A DNA stretch of 64,000 bases from contig CAYXCZ010000018.1 in the NCBI GenBank assembly GCA_964463695.1, forward strand, positions 1 to 64,000. Reading direction: 5' to 3'. How positions within the stretch are numbered: position 1 is the first letter of the stretch; every line of letters begins with the position of its first letter. The stretch comes from JALNZU01 sp964463695 (lineage in GTDB: Bacteria; Bacteroidota; Bacteroidia; Bacteroidales; F082). Below the pieces are notes generated by a model that worked only from the letters and a program-made list of their open reading frames with translations, was not told where the DNA came from and made no database searches. Of this stretch, positions 43,707-52,316 are shown piece after piece. The translations under genes were made by a program, and so were the position numbers.

Positions 43707-44432
43707 TTATTGGTTTTCCAATTCTTTAAGTATTTTCTGGGCTTTAGTTTTGTAAATACTTCTGCCCGAAGAAATGGTATTTAATTGCTCAGTAGCTTTG
43801 TCAGATTGATTGGTTCTCAGATAACAAAGGGCAAGATACCAATGGGCCTGATCAACGAAGAGGTTGTCGTTGTGATCTATGATTGCTTGAAAATCGAGGA
43901 TAGCGCTATCATAATCAGCTAATTCAACAAATGACAGTCCGCGATATAATTTACTCATCAAATTTTCTGATGACATATTAAACATCTTTACCGCGGCAGT
44001 ATAATCGCCTGACTCGTAAAACTGCAGTCCCTGCATCACAGGCTGATCAATAGTTGAATTACCCGACCTTAATGCAAACGAGCCGCTTTCAGAAGTATAA
44101 TATTGCTCAAAAAGCTTTTGTTGCTGATTGCCTGATTGCATTATTAAAATACCTCCGCCAACAGCTGCAAGTAGTAAAAGAGCTGCTGCCACAGCACTGT
44201 AAACAGGCAACCCAAGAAATCTCCGTTTCTTTTGTTCACTTTCATGAATTGTTTGCAGTTTTTCCATCATGTCAATTTTTTTTGTTTGAACCAACATCTT
44301 TTTAAGCTCAATGTATGAACGTAAGTCGTTCGCAAGTTGAGGATCGGTTTCGAGTGCTCTTTTAAATTCCCACAAGTCATCTTCTTCCAACTCACCTCTA
44401 AGGTACTGTTCAATTTTTTTAAGGTTTTCCAT
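43707..44432 (-). CDS. membrane TPR protein, putative anti-sigma partner
   Basis: A 241-residue protein. The N-terminal 60 residues form a short helical, zinc-less anti-sigma-like domain (KKIEQYLRGELEEDDLWEFKRAL), then a transmembrane helix (about 77-99, YSAVAAALLLLAAVGGGIL) and a periplasmic part with about two to three TPR units (GLQFYESGDYTAAVKMF, LSFVELADYDSAILDFQ, ALCYLRTNQSDKATEQL). Directly downstream of a sigma factor with a 14-nt overlap, it is likely its membrane regulator. Assignment as anti-sigma is by context. Confidence 0.68.
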   Translation of the reverse strand: MENLKKIEQYLRGELEEDDLWEFKRALETDPQLANDLRSYIELKKMLVQTKKIDMMEKLQTIHESEQKKRRFLGLPVYSAVAAALLLLAAVGGGILIMQSGNQQQKLFEQYYTSESGSFALRSGNSTIDQPVMQGLQFYESGDYTAAVKMFNMSSENLMSKLYRGLSFVELADYDSAILDFQAIIDHNDNLFVDQAHWYLALCYLRTNQSDKATEQLNTISSGRSIYKTKAQKILKELENQ

Positions 44433-45024
44433 GTTTAATCAGATTTTTATAAAGTGGATCTTCGTTAATTAATGTAATAAGTTTCTTAATGCATGCACGC
44501 TTTTTGTTATACACAGATTGGGTGGAACTGAGCTTCATTCGGTTAAGCATAACCTCACTTGGCCTTTCGTTCTCAAGCAATCTGAGAATTTTTCTGCAGG
44601 ATGGTTTGAGTAATTTCAGGTTACGAAAATAGGCTCTTAAGAGCGCATTCTCGAAGTATAAATCAGCAGCCATTTCTTCTGAAAAGTCAATTGCTTCATC
44701 AACTATTTCTGAATTAAACACCAGCTTATTGTCAACATTCCTGAATGATTTCATCCATATCCGCTTACTAAGCTCTACAAAGAACGTTTTGAAAGAAGAA
44801 GATACATGAAACGATTCGCCTTTAATTTCCAAAATGTCAATCAAAGTACTCATCGAATCTTGAAAAAGATCCCAGGCATCATCATTAGATCCACCGTATT
44901 TCCGAACCATCTTTTTTACTGAAGAAAAATACTCAGTATACATGAATCGAAGAACGTTTTCATCTTGTTGAATGATACCTTGGATTATTTCTTTATCAGT
45001 ATATTCTAACATCTCTCTATACAT
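44419..45024 (-). CDS. sigma-70-family (ECF-like) RNA polymerase sigma factor
   Basis: About 201 residues. Sigma2-like region (about 10-80: IQGIIQQDENVLRFMYTEYFSSVKKMV, DDAWDLFQDSMSTLIDIL) and a sigma4-like helix-turn-helix near the end (RKILRLLENERPSEVMLNRMKLSSTQSVYNKKRACIKKL). ATG at 45024 is chosen over a TTG at 45033; 45012 is also possible. The pair with the downstream membrane TPR protein suggests a surface signalling pair. Overlap with that gene is 14 nt. Confidence 0.8.
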   Translation of the reverse strand: MYREMLEYTDKEIIQGIIQQDENVLRFMYTEYFSSVKKMVRKYGGSNDDAWDLFQDSMSTLIDILEIKGESFHVSSSFKTFFVELSKRIWMKSFRNVDNKLVFNSEIVDEAIDFSEEMAADLYFENALLRAYFRNLKLLKPSCRKILRLLENERPSEVMLNRMKLSSTQSVYNKKRACIKKLITLINEDPLYKNLIKHGKP

Positions 45025-45241
45025 TAGTACCAATTAAATTGAAAAACGCATCACTTTTTTTAAATTATTTTTTTAAAACCTTTGTAAATAATTGATAATC
45101 AGTGAGAAAAAAATGCAAAAAACCGAAAACCCGTTTTCACTTTTTTTATGCTCATAATTAGCAAACTTAGTAAAAATGAGTAGAAAAATGCTAAATTTGA
45201 ATCAAATTTTAAAAATGGGAAAAAGAAAGTTTAATTCGCAA

Positions 45242-46297
45242 ATGAAAATTCCTTTGTTTTTTTCTGGATTTACCCGTATAGTGTTTGTTTTCACACTGTT
45301 ACATGCTTATTGTGTTCTGTATGCACAGGATAACAGGCATTTACGCATCGTTTTTTATAATGCAGAAAACTTTTTTGACATTAAAGTTGATTCCACACGC
45401 GATTACAATGCCTTCACACCGGAAGGTGATCAACATTGGACACTTAGTCGGTATTTTCTGAAGCGCAACAACCTTTTTAAGACGTTACTTGCGCTTGGAA
45501 AAGGTAATCCGCCAGCCCTAGTAGGGATGTGTGAGCTTGAAAATGAGGCAGTTCTTGAGGAACTCATATATCGGACGCCTTTGAAGAATACTGGTTATAA
45601 AATCGTTCATTATGAATCGCCCGACAGAAGAGGTATCGATGTCGGACTGATTTATCGCTCCGACTTACTGACTTTGATACAAAGCGAACCAATCAATGTT
45701 CATGATCCTGATGATCCTGGTTTTCTTACCCGAGACATACTTTTTGCAGCATTCGAAACCTCCGCTTCCGACACTATATTTGTTTATGTCAACCACTGGC
45801 CTTCACGCTATGGAGGTCAATTAGAGTCGGTTGATAAACGAATGCTTGCGGCAACAACTCTTCGAAGGCATTATGATTCACTTGTTTTGAAATTGCCGAG
45901 AGCAAAAGTGGTGATGATGGGCGATCTTAACGATAGCCCAGAAGATGACAGTGTTTTAAAAGGATTAAGGGCTTTTTCTCCGGAGTCGAACCTTCAGTCT
46001 GACGGGTTGATTAATCTTTTTACAAATAAGGATAATCTGGGTTTTGATGGGACACTCAAACATGTTCATGATTGGCAAATATTTGATCAGATCATTGTGT
46101 CTCCGGCACTCTTAGGCTCTGAAAAGGGTACACGTTACTGTAATGGAAGTGCTAGAATTTTTGTAGCAGATTTTTTGCTTGAGGACGATGAGAGGTACTT
46201 AGGTAAAAAACTTCATCGCACATATTCAGGGCCAAATTACATTGGAGGCTTTAGCGACCACCTTCCTGTTTATATCGATTTGTGCTTGCCCGACTGA
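45242..46297 (+). CDS. exported endonuclease/exonuclease/phosphatase-family protein
   Basis: About 351 residues from the Met at 45242, which begins a signal peptide (MKIPLFFSGF ... YAQ); an upstream in-frame ATG at 45176 would add 22 residues. The EEP fold is clear: IVFYNAENFFDI (metal Asn/Glu), MCELENEAV, VNHWPSR (catalytic His), MGDLNDSPEDD and GGFSDHLPVY (final Asp-His). Substrate may be nucleic acid, phosphoesters or sphingomyelin-like lipids; nothing here decides. Its end overlaps the converging cheB gene by 28 nt. Confidence 0.85.
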   Translation: MKIPLFFSGFTRIVFVFTLLHAYCVLYAQDNRHLRIVFYNAENFFDIKVDSTRDYNAFTPEGDQHWTLSRYFLKRNNLFKTLLALGKGNPPALVGMCELENEAVLEELIYRTPLKNTGYKIVHYESPDRRGIDVGLIYRSDLLTLIQSEPINVHDPDDPGFLTRDILFAAFETSASDTIFVYVNHWPSRYGGQLESVDKRMLAATTLRRHYDSLVLKLPRAKVVMMGDLNDSPEDDSVLKGLRAFSPESNLQSDGLINLFTNKDNLGFDGTLKHVHDWQIFDQIIVSPALLGSEKGTRYCNGSARIFVADFLLEDDERYLGKKLHRTYSGPNYIGGFSDHLPVYIDLCLPD

Positions 46298-46875
46298 GGT
46301 TTGTTACATAGCTCGCCCAGCATTTTTGGTATCTCTTCCAGATGAAGAATCATTTCAACTTTACCGGTATTGATAGCTGCTTGAGGCATGATGGGCACTT
46401 CGGCACTTTCGGGATGTTGCGCAATGGTTAATCCACCCAAAGAATGAATCTTTTTAATGCCATTTGAACCGTCATCGTTAGCTCCGGTAAGGATAATGCC
46501 AATCAAACATTGCATATAAACTTCTGCAGCACTCTCAAAAAGAATATCTATTGATGGTCGTGCATAACTAACCTTTTCTGAGACAGTTAAGCTTAAAGTT
46601 TCATCTTTTTCAACAAGAAGGTGATAATTTGCCGGTGCAATATACACATGATTTGACCGGATTGGCTCGCCCGAATCAGCCTCTTTCACATTCATGTGCG
46701 AAAGTTGATTCAAATAATGCGCCATAAACCCATCTGATTGAGGATTGAGGTGCTGAACAATAATTATTGGAAGGCAAAATCCAGAAGGCAAAGCTGTAAT
46801 AAGAGTTTTTAACGCTTTCAGGCCGCCAGCTGAGGTTCCAATAACCAACGCCTTGTATTTGTTGCATGTTTTCAC
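46270..46875 (-). CDS. cheB: stand-alone CheB-type methylesterase
   Basis: A 201-residue CheB catalytic domain with no receiver domain. The Ser of GTSAGG, His of QHLNPQ and Asp of TGANDDGS make the triad; HVYIAPANYHL is also typical. CheB removes methyl groups from chemoreceptors. Here it is paired with CheR and large hybrid kinases and no chemoreceptor gene, so its target is unclear. Last gene of the minus-strand signalling set. Confidence 0.9.
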   Translation of the reverse strand: MKTCNKYKALVIGTSAGGLKALKTLITALPSGFCLPIIIVQHLNPQSDGFMAHYLNQLSHMNVKEADSGEPIRSNHVYIAPANYHLLVEKDETLSLTVSEKVSYARPSIDILFESAAEVYMQCLIGIILTGANDDGSNGIKKIHSLGGLTIAQHPESAEVPIMPQAAINTGKVEMILHLEEIPKMLGELCNKPQSGKHKSI

Positions 46876-46889
46876 TTCTTGTGTTTAAC

Positions 46890-47741
46890 TTATTGGACCT
46901 TTTTTTTGTAAATTTTTTCTTTCGGATCAACAATCTCAAAATGATTAAAGACTTCGGTGAACATGAGGTTCTCTTTTGATCCTAACCCAAGAAAACCACC
47001 TTTAACCAAACTTTCTGAGAAAAGGCCAACAACTTTATTCTGAAGTTCTTTATTAAAATAAATCAATACATTTCTGCAAATTATTAAATGAACTTCTGCA
47101 AAAACACTATCAGTAACCAGATTGTGTTCAGCGAAAACGATGTTTTGCTTCAGGTTTTGATCAAGTATTGCTGAATCATATTTTGCTATGTAATAATCAG
47201 AAAATGAATGAGTTCCTCCTGATTGCTGATAGTTATATGTGAATTCCTTAATCTTGGCGATGGGATAAATTCCTTTTCGGGCTGTTTCAAGAACTACAGG
47301 ATTGAAATCAGTGGCGTAAATCTGTGAACGTGCGTAAAGGCCTTCTTCTTTGAGCATTATTGCAAAGGAATAAACTTCTTCTCCTGTTGCGCAGCCTGCG
47401 TGCCAGATTTTGATGAAAGGGTAAGTTTTAAGAAGTGGAAAAACTTCTTTTCGCATCACATTGTAGAAAGAAGGGTCGCGGTACATCTCCGTGACATTGA
47501 TTGAAAGATCGCGCAACAGCACTTCAATAAAGCCTTGTTCGTGAAGTATTTTGTGTTGTAATTCGCTTATGCTATTTAACCCCAACGATTGCTGCCGATG
47601 CTTAATTCTACGCTTTATATGAGCTCTGTTGTAATCGCGAAAGTCATAACCATACCTTTTGAAAACGGCTTCCAGTAACAGATCTATCTCTATATCCTGC
47701 GTTTGAATTTCTTTTAATAAATTATTTGTTGTCTCCATCAT
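46890..47741 (-). CDS. cheR: CheR-type protein methyltransferase
   Basis: A 283-residue SAM-dependent glutamate methyltransferase. An N-terminal helical domain (about 10-70; KRYGYDFRDYNRAHIKRRIKHR) is followed by the SAM fold (WHAGCATGEEVYSFAI, IYATDFNPVVLETAR, HLIICRNVLIYFNKELQ). Two ATGs occur in succession (MM). It lies 14 nt before cheB and 29 nt after the hybrid kinase, so all three are likely one transcript. Confidence 0.9.
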   Translation of the reverse strand: MMETTNNLLKEIQTQDIEIDLLLEAVFKRYGYDFRDYNRAHIKRRIKHRQQSLGLNSISELQHKILHEQGFIEVLLRDLSINVTEMYRDPSFYNVMRKEVFPLLKTYPFIKIWHAGCATGEEVYSFAIMLKEEGLYARSQIYATDFNPVVLETARKGIYPIAKIKEFTYNYQQSGGTHSFSDYYIAKYDSAILDQNLKQNIVFAEHNLVTDSVFAEVHLIICRNVLIYFNKELQNKVVGLFSESLVKGGFLGLGSKENLMFTEVFNHFEIVDPKEKIYKKKVQ

Positions 47742-47770
47742 CCTTATTTAAGTAGATGAAAGTGTGTTAT

Positions 47771-50700
47771 TTAGTAAAGCCATACCCGAAGTAATGAAAT
47801 AAGTTTGCCTGTATCAAAAGGCTTTGTAAGATATTCATTTGCTCCGGCAGCAAGGCATTTATCGCGGTCATCCTTCATGGCCTTTGCAGTGAGAGCAATG
47901 ATAGGAAGTTTAAGAAATCGCTTGTCTTTTCTTATTTCTTTCATTGCCTCATAACCGTCCATTTCCGGCATCATAATATCCATCAGAACGAGATCAGTCT
48001 TAGGATTGCTATGAAGCTTTTCAATACCTTCACGTCCGTTTTTGGCAATGATAAGTTTCATGTTGTACTGATCAAGGAAACTTGTGAGTGCAAAAACATT
48101 GCGCATGTCGTCATCCACAATTAAAAGCGTTTTGCCTTCCAACACATCTTCCCTGGGGAGAATGTTTTTAAGCATTTCCTGTTTCTTTTTTGGTAATTTC
48201 GACTCTACCTGATGTAAGAAAAGTGTTGATTCGGATAATAACCGTTCAAATGAACGAGCTCCTTTCAGGATGATACTGTCTGCAAATTGCTGTAAATGAG
48301 TGTTTTCATCTTGAGTCATTTCGTGAGCAGTGTAAACAATTACAGGAAGCATCTTTAGTGAATCATCTTTTTTGATGTTTTCGAGTAATTCAAATCCAGT
48401 CATTCCCTGGAGTCCCAAATCCAGAATCATACAATCGAATGATTCATTCTGAAGAACCTCCCAGGCAGCTTCGCCCGAACCAACTGCTTTGATTTCAACT
48501 TCATCTGAAGTCATTAAACCAACTATGCTTTTCCTTGTTATATCATCATCTTCAACAATCAGGAGCTTCCGGTTTGTGTTGCCAACCACACTCTCAATTT
48601 TGTCGAAAGCTGATTCAAGCGATTCCTTGCTGACTGGTTTCATCAAATAACCAATTGCTCCCTGTTTTAAAGTGTCGAGTGTACGGTCGGAGGCCGAAAC
48701 GAAATGGACTGGGATATGGCGGGTTCTGCTGTTCTTTTTCAAGCGATCCATCACTTCGTATCCATCAATTCCCGGTAATCCGATATCAAGGATAATGGCG
48801 CTTGGAACATAAAAATCAGCATAGTGTAAGCCGGATTCACCATCACTTGCAAGCAAACATTTGAAATGATGTTCGTTAGCAAGGTCTTTTATCAAACTTG
48901 CAAAATTTGGATCATCTTCAATCACCAGCAAGACTTTGTCGCCTGGACTTATCATATGCCTGTCGTCGCGCTGATCTTCAGCAGGCTCAATAAGGTTTTG
49001 TTCGGATTCAATAGTTACACCAGATTTAACGGGTGGTTTTATATCTTCCGATTGAGTTTCTTTTTGAGTAGTCTGATTGACTTTTAAACCCTCATTTTCT
49101 GAAAGTGAAACAGGCAGATAAAGGGTAAAAGTTGTTCCTTCGCCTTCTTTACTTTCAACTTCGATTGAACCACCTAACAGCTCAGTAAATGCTTTTGAAA
49201 TGCTTAGTCCAAGTCCTGTGCCACCATATTTACGACTTGTTGTCCCATCAGCCTGTGTAAACGCATTGAAAATCAACTCAAGTTTGTTTGGTGCAATTCC
49301 AATACCGGTGTCTTTAACTGCAAATGCTATTCGTTGCTGGTCAGTTGATGAACTGCCAGGTTTTTCTGGGCGATAAATATTTAAACTGATACTTCCTTTA
49401 TGAGTAAATTTCAATGCGTTGGAATACAGGTTCTTGAGTACCTGAAAAATACGCTGACTATCCGTTTTAATGGATTCAGGGAGGTTTTTGCTGATGTTAA
49501 TAAACAGCTCAAGTCCTTTTTTCTCAGCCAGAGGACCGAATGTTTTCGAAACATAAGTTGCAATATCTTCCAGATACAAGGATTCGATAAACAAATCAAT
49601 TTTGCCTGATTCAACTTTGCTAAGATCCAATATTTCGTTTATTAATTCAAGCAAATCAGAGCCCGAGCTGTTGATTGTTCTAGCATATTCCAATTCTTTT
49701 GGATCCAGATGTTGCTTCTTGTTTTCGGCAAGCAACTGTGATAATACCAAAATACTGTTGAGTGGAGTTCTAAGTTCGTGTGACATATTTGCCAAAAACT
49801 CCGATTTGTATCGCGAAGCCATCTCCAAATCTTTTGCCTTTGCTTCAATTTCTTTACGAGCAACTTCTAATTCGATATTCTTTTCGCGTATAGCATCCCG
49901 CTGTGCTTCAAGGGCTTTCGTTCGTTCTTCCAGCTCCTCATTTGTAACTTTCAGTTCTTCCTGTTGTGCCTGCAAGTTTTCTTCCGAAATACGCAATGCA
50001 GCAGTCTGTTCTTGTAATTCTTCGTTAGCTTGGCGAAGTTCTTCTTGTTGCACGGCTAGTTCGTTAGCTTGCTCCTGGGTTTGACGAAGCAACTCCCTGA
50101 CTTTTTCGGCAGCTTTGGCCGTACGTATTGCTATCGCAATATTTACTGCAGCCTGATGGATAAAAGTCTTTTTTAAGTCATCAATGGGCTGAGCTGAAAT
50201 CAATTCAACAACACCTGTTAGGATTCCTTCGTGTACAAGCGGAAATACGATACAATCCTGAGCTTGAATGGAATGGTTGCCAAAATCTATTTTTAATGGC
50301 TTTGTCGATGAATGAATGTGTGTTAAGTTAAGTGTTTTTGCAACCTGTCCAACGATTCCTTCGCCAACAGGTATTTTTTCCATTCCAGATTTCTCAGAAT
50401 TAGTTGTGCCGCAACTTGAACGCAATTCGAGTGTGTTTTCAGTATCGTCAGTAATGTATATAAAGCCGGCAGGAGCACCAATGTATTTTCCCAGGAAATG
50501 AATAATTTTTTCTGAAAGGACATCAACAGATGAAACTCCACTCAATTCGGTATCCAACAAATTTATACCTGTTTTGAGCCAATCCTGATTAGAATTCGAA
50601 ATAGCGTTAGAATTTAGGGTACGGGTCATCTCAAATAACGAAATGTTCAACGTGTCATTTTCACTTCTTGGAACAACGTTAACACTGTAATCGCCCTGAG

Positions 50701-52129
50701 CAATCCGATTAGCCTGAGTAACAACTTGTCTGAAACTTTCAACCATTTCGTTCATCGAAGTCCCTAAAATGTCTTTTTCGCTTCTGATTTCAACTTTTTC
50801 GCTATAATCACCTTTTGCCATGAGACGCGCAACATTGGCATATTTTTGTAACGCATTCACCAAACGGTTGAATGTATTCACCATTTCGCCAATTTCATTG
50901 GAAGGTGCTTTGATAACTTTGTTATCTAACTGGCCTTCAGCTACTTCTTTTGCCCATGACGAAAGTTGTTTGATTGGGTTTACAAACCAACGCGTTACGA
51001 GGATCGAAATCAAAAAAACAAGAATAATAGTTATAATGAAGGTGATTTTTACAATATCAGATAGTTTCCGGGCATAAGCGAAAGCTTCACTATGTTCTAT
51101 TTCCTCGATAAGTGTCCAGTTTACTCCAAGTTCTTCAACTGCATCAAGATGACGATAAATGCCTAGCACATATTTTCCTTCAAGGTCGCTATCGTAGGTT
51201 GATACTTTTTCCTTGTCAAGCTCTTTATCGACTAGTAGTTGTTTGTTATTTCTGTTTTGAAGCGAAAAAAGCCAATCTTTTACTTTTTGATTCTTAACTT
51301 CTATCGTAAGTATCTGACTGTTGCCTTTAAATCGCAATGCAGATCGCAGAAGTTGGTCGTCACCAACGATATATGCCTGACCTGTTTCTCCATAACCAGC
51401 CTCCTGACTAATGATCTGGTTGATTCGGTCCATCGATACCATTAAAGCAATCACTCCAACAATTTCGTTTTTTTCGTTCACCACTGAAACCGCAAAGAAC
51501 CCAGACAATTTATTGTATGCAGGTTCATAGAATTCAAGATCAGAGAAGGTGTTCTTGCGTGTTTCCAGTACAGTTCTTACAGTTGAAGCAAATTTTGTAA
51601 ATCTTAAATCGCTTGTAAGCAGGTTTTTGCCAAGATCACTTTGCTCACGCAACGTAAAGAGAATTGTCCCTTTGTTATCAATATAATAAATATCCTCATA
51701 GCCATTTTTGGTGGCTAAGTTTTTGAATTCGTCACGATGTTCTTCAGTAAGGCTATTGTATAATGGTGTGTTTTTAAATTGTTTAAAATTTCCCTGATTG
51801 CTTTCCAAACCTTCACTCAGGTTAGCTATAAAATTGATATCAGCTTTCTGTCTGCTGTTAAACTCCAGAAAATCAATAATTTCATTAAAAAAAGTGTTGA
51901 TATATTCTTCCCTTAATTGTGAAGTAGTTTGAAGGGATTTCTCAGCTACTATTGTTAAACCATGGTAGGCGTTCAAGAAATTGATAAAACTTATAGAAGC
52001 CAGGGGAACGATTGAAATAGTTAGAAACCAAATCAATAGTGATTTACCTACTCCAATATAACGCCATGACCGAAAAGAGTATTTAAGTTTTTCCCAGGTT
52101 GTAGCTTTATTATAATCCAGATTTTCCAT
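47771..52129 (-). CDS. hybrid sensor histidine kinase (Cache-HAMP-GAF-HisKA-REC3)
   Basis: A 1,452-residue membrane kinase. TM1 about 28-52, an extracytoplasmic dCache-like sensor (about 55-355), TM2 about 360-380, two HAMP-like segments (about 380-510), GAF (about 535-680), long coiled coil (QEQANELAVQQEELRQANEE, about 685-775), HisKA (FLANMSHELRTPLNSI, phospho-His), HATPase (NALKFTHKGSI, DTGIGIAPNK, GTGLGLSI) and three receiver domains (VIEDD ... ILDIGLPG; IVEDDD ... ILDLGLQG; IVDDD ... LMDIMMPEMDG). CheR and CheB follow, suggesting multi-site signal adaptation. Confidence 0.92.
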   Translation of the reverse strand: MENLDYNKATTWEKLKYSFRSWRYIGVGKSLLIWFLTISIVPLASISFINFLNAYHGLTIVAEKSLQTTSQLREEYINTFFNEIIDFLEFNSRQKADINFIANLSEGLESNQGNFKQFKNTPLYNSLTEEHRDEFKNLATKNGYEDIYYIDNKGTILFTLREQSDLGKNLLTSDLRFTKFASTVRTVLETRKNTFSDLEFYEPAYNKLSGFFAVSVVNEKNEIVGVIALMVSMDRINQIISQEAGYGETGQAYIVGDDQLLRSALRFKGNSQILTIEVKNQKVKDWLFSLQNRNNKQLLVDKELDKEKVSTYDSDLEGKYVLGIYRHLDAVEELGVNWTLIEEIEHSEAFAYARKLSDIVKITFIITIILVFLISILVTRWFVNPIKQLSSWAKEVAEGQLDNKVIKAPSNEIGEMVNTFNRLVNALQKYANVARLMAKGDYSEKVEIRSEKDILGTSMNEMVESFRQVVTQANRIAQGDYSVNVVPRSENDTLNISLFEMTRTLNSNAISNSNQDWLKTGINLLDTELSGVSSVDVLSEKIIHFLGKYIGAPAGFIYITDDTENTLELRSSCGTTNSEKSGMEKIPVGEGIVGQVAKTLNLTHIHSSTKPLKIDFGNHSIQAQDCIVFPLVHEGILTGVVELISAQPIDDLKKTFIHQAAVNIAIAIRTAKAAEKVRELLRQTQEQANELAVQQEELRQANEELQEQTAALRISEENLQAQQEELKVTNEELEERTKALEAQRDAIREKNIELEVARKEIEAKAKDLEMASRYKSEFLANMSHELRTPLNSILVLSQLLAENKKQHLDPKELEYARTINSSGSDLLELINEILDLSKVESGKIDLFIESLYLEDIATYVSKTFGPLAEKKGLELFINISKNLPESIKTDSQRIFQVLKNLYSNALKFTHKGSISLNIYRPEKPGSSSTDQQRIAFAVKDTGIGIAPNKLELIFNAFTQADGTTSRKYGGTGLGLSISKAFTELLGGSIEVESKEGEGTTFTLYLPVSLSENEGLKVNQTTQKETQSEDIKPPVKSGVTIESEQNLIEPAEDQRDDRHMISPGDKVLLVIEDDPNFASLIKDLANEHHFKCLLASDGESGLHYADFYVPSAIILDIGLPGIDGYEVMDRLKKNSRTRHIPVHFVSASDRTLDTLKQGAIGYLMKPVSKESLESAFDKIESVVGNTNRKLLIVEDDDITRKSIVGLMTSDEVEIKAVGSGEAAWEVLQNESFDCMILDLGLQGMTGFELLENIKKDDSLKMLPVIVYTAHEMTQDENTHLQQFADSIILKGARSFERLLSESTLFLHQVESKLPKKKQEMLKNILPREDVLEGKTLLIVDDDMRNVFALTSFLDQYNMKLIIAKNGREGIEKLHSNPKTDLVLMDIMMPEMDGYEAMKEIRKDKRFLKLPIIALTAKAMKDDRDKCLAAGANEYLTKPFDTGKLISLLRVWLY

Positions 52130-52316
52130 GAAATTTAATTACACGTGCTTGAGTTGACAAAAGGGGATAGTCCATTTTGAACCGTAATGTTCAACGAAGT
52201 TGATGGTCCAAACAAGAAATTCTTCAACAGGATTGATTTTCCGTTTTTTAATAAATCCAAGCCATGGTTAATAATCATCTTTACTATTTATAATTTTAAT
52301 TATCAATTACTTATAA

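Noticed and set aside
49602..50084. 160-residue Ser-rich plus frame
   Set aside because: Antisense to the coiled coil and HisKA part of the hybrid kinase; Glu/Gln-rich coding gives such shadows.
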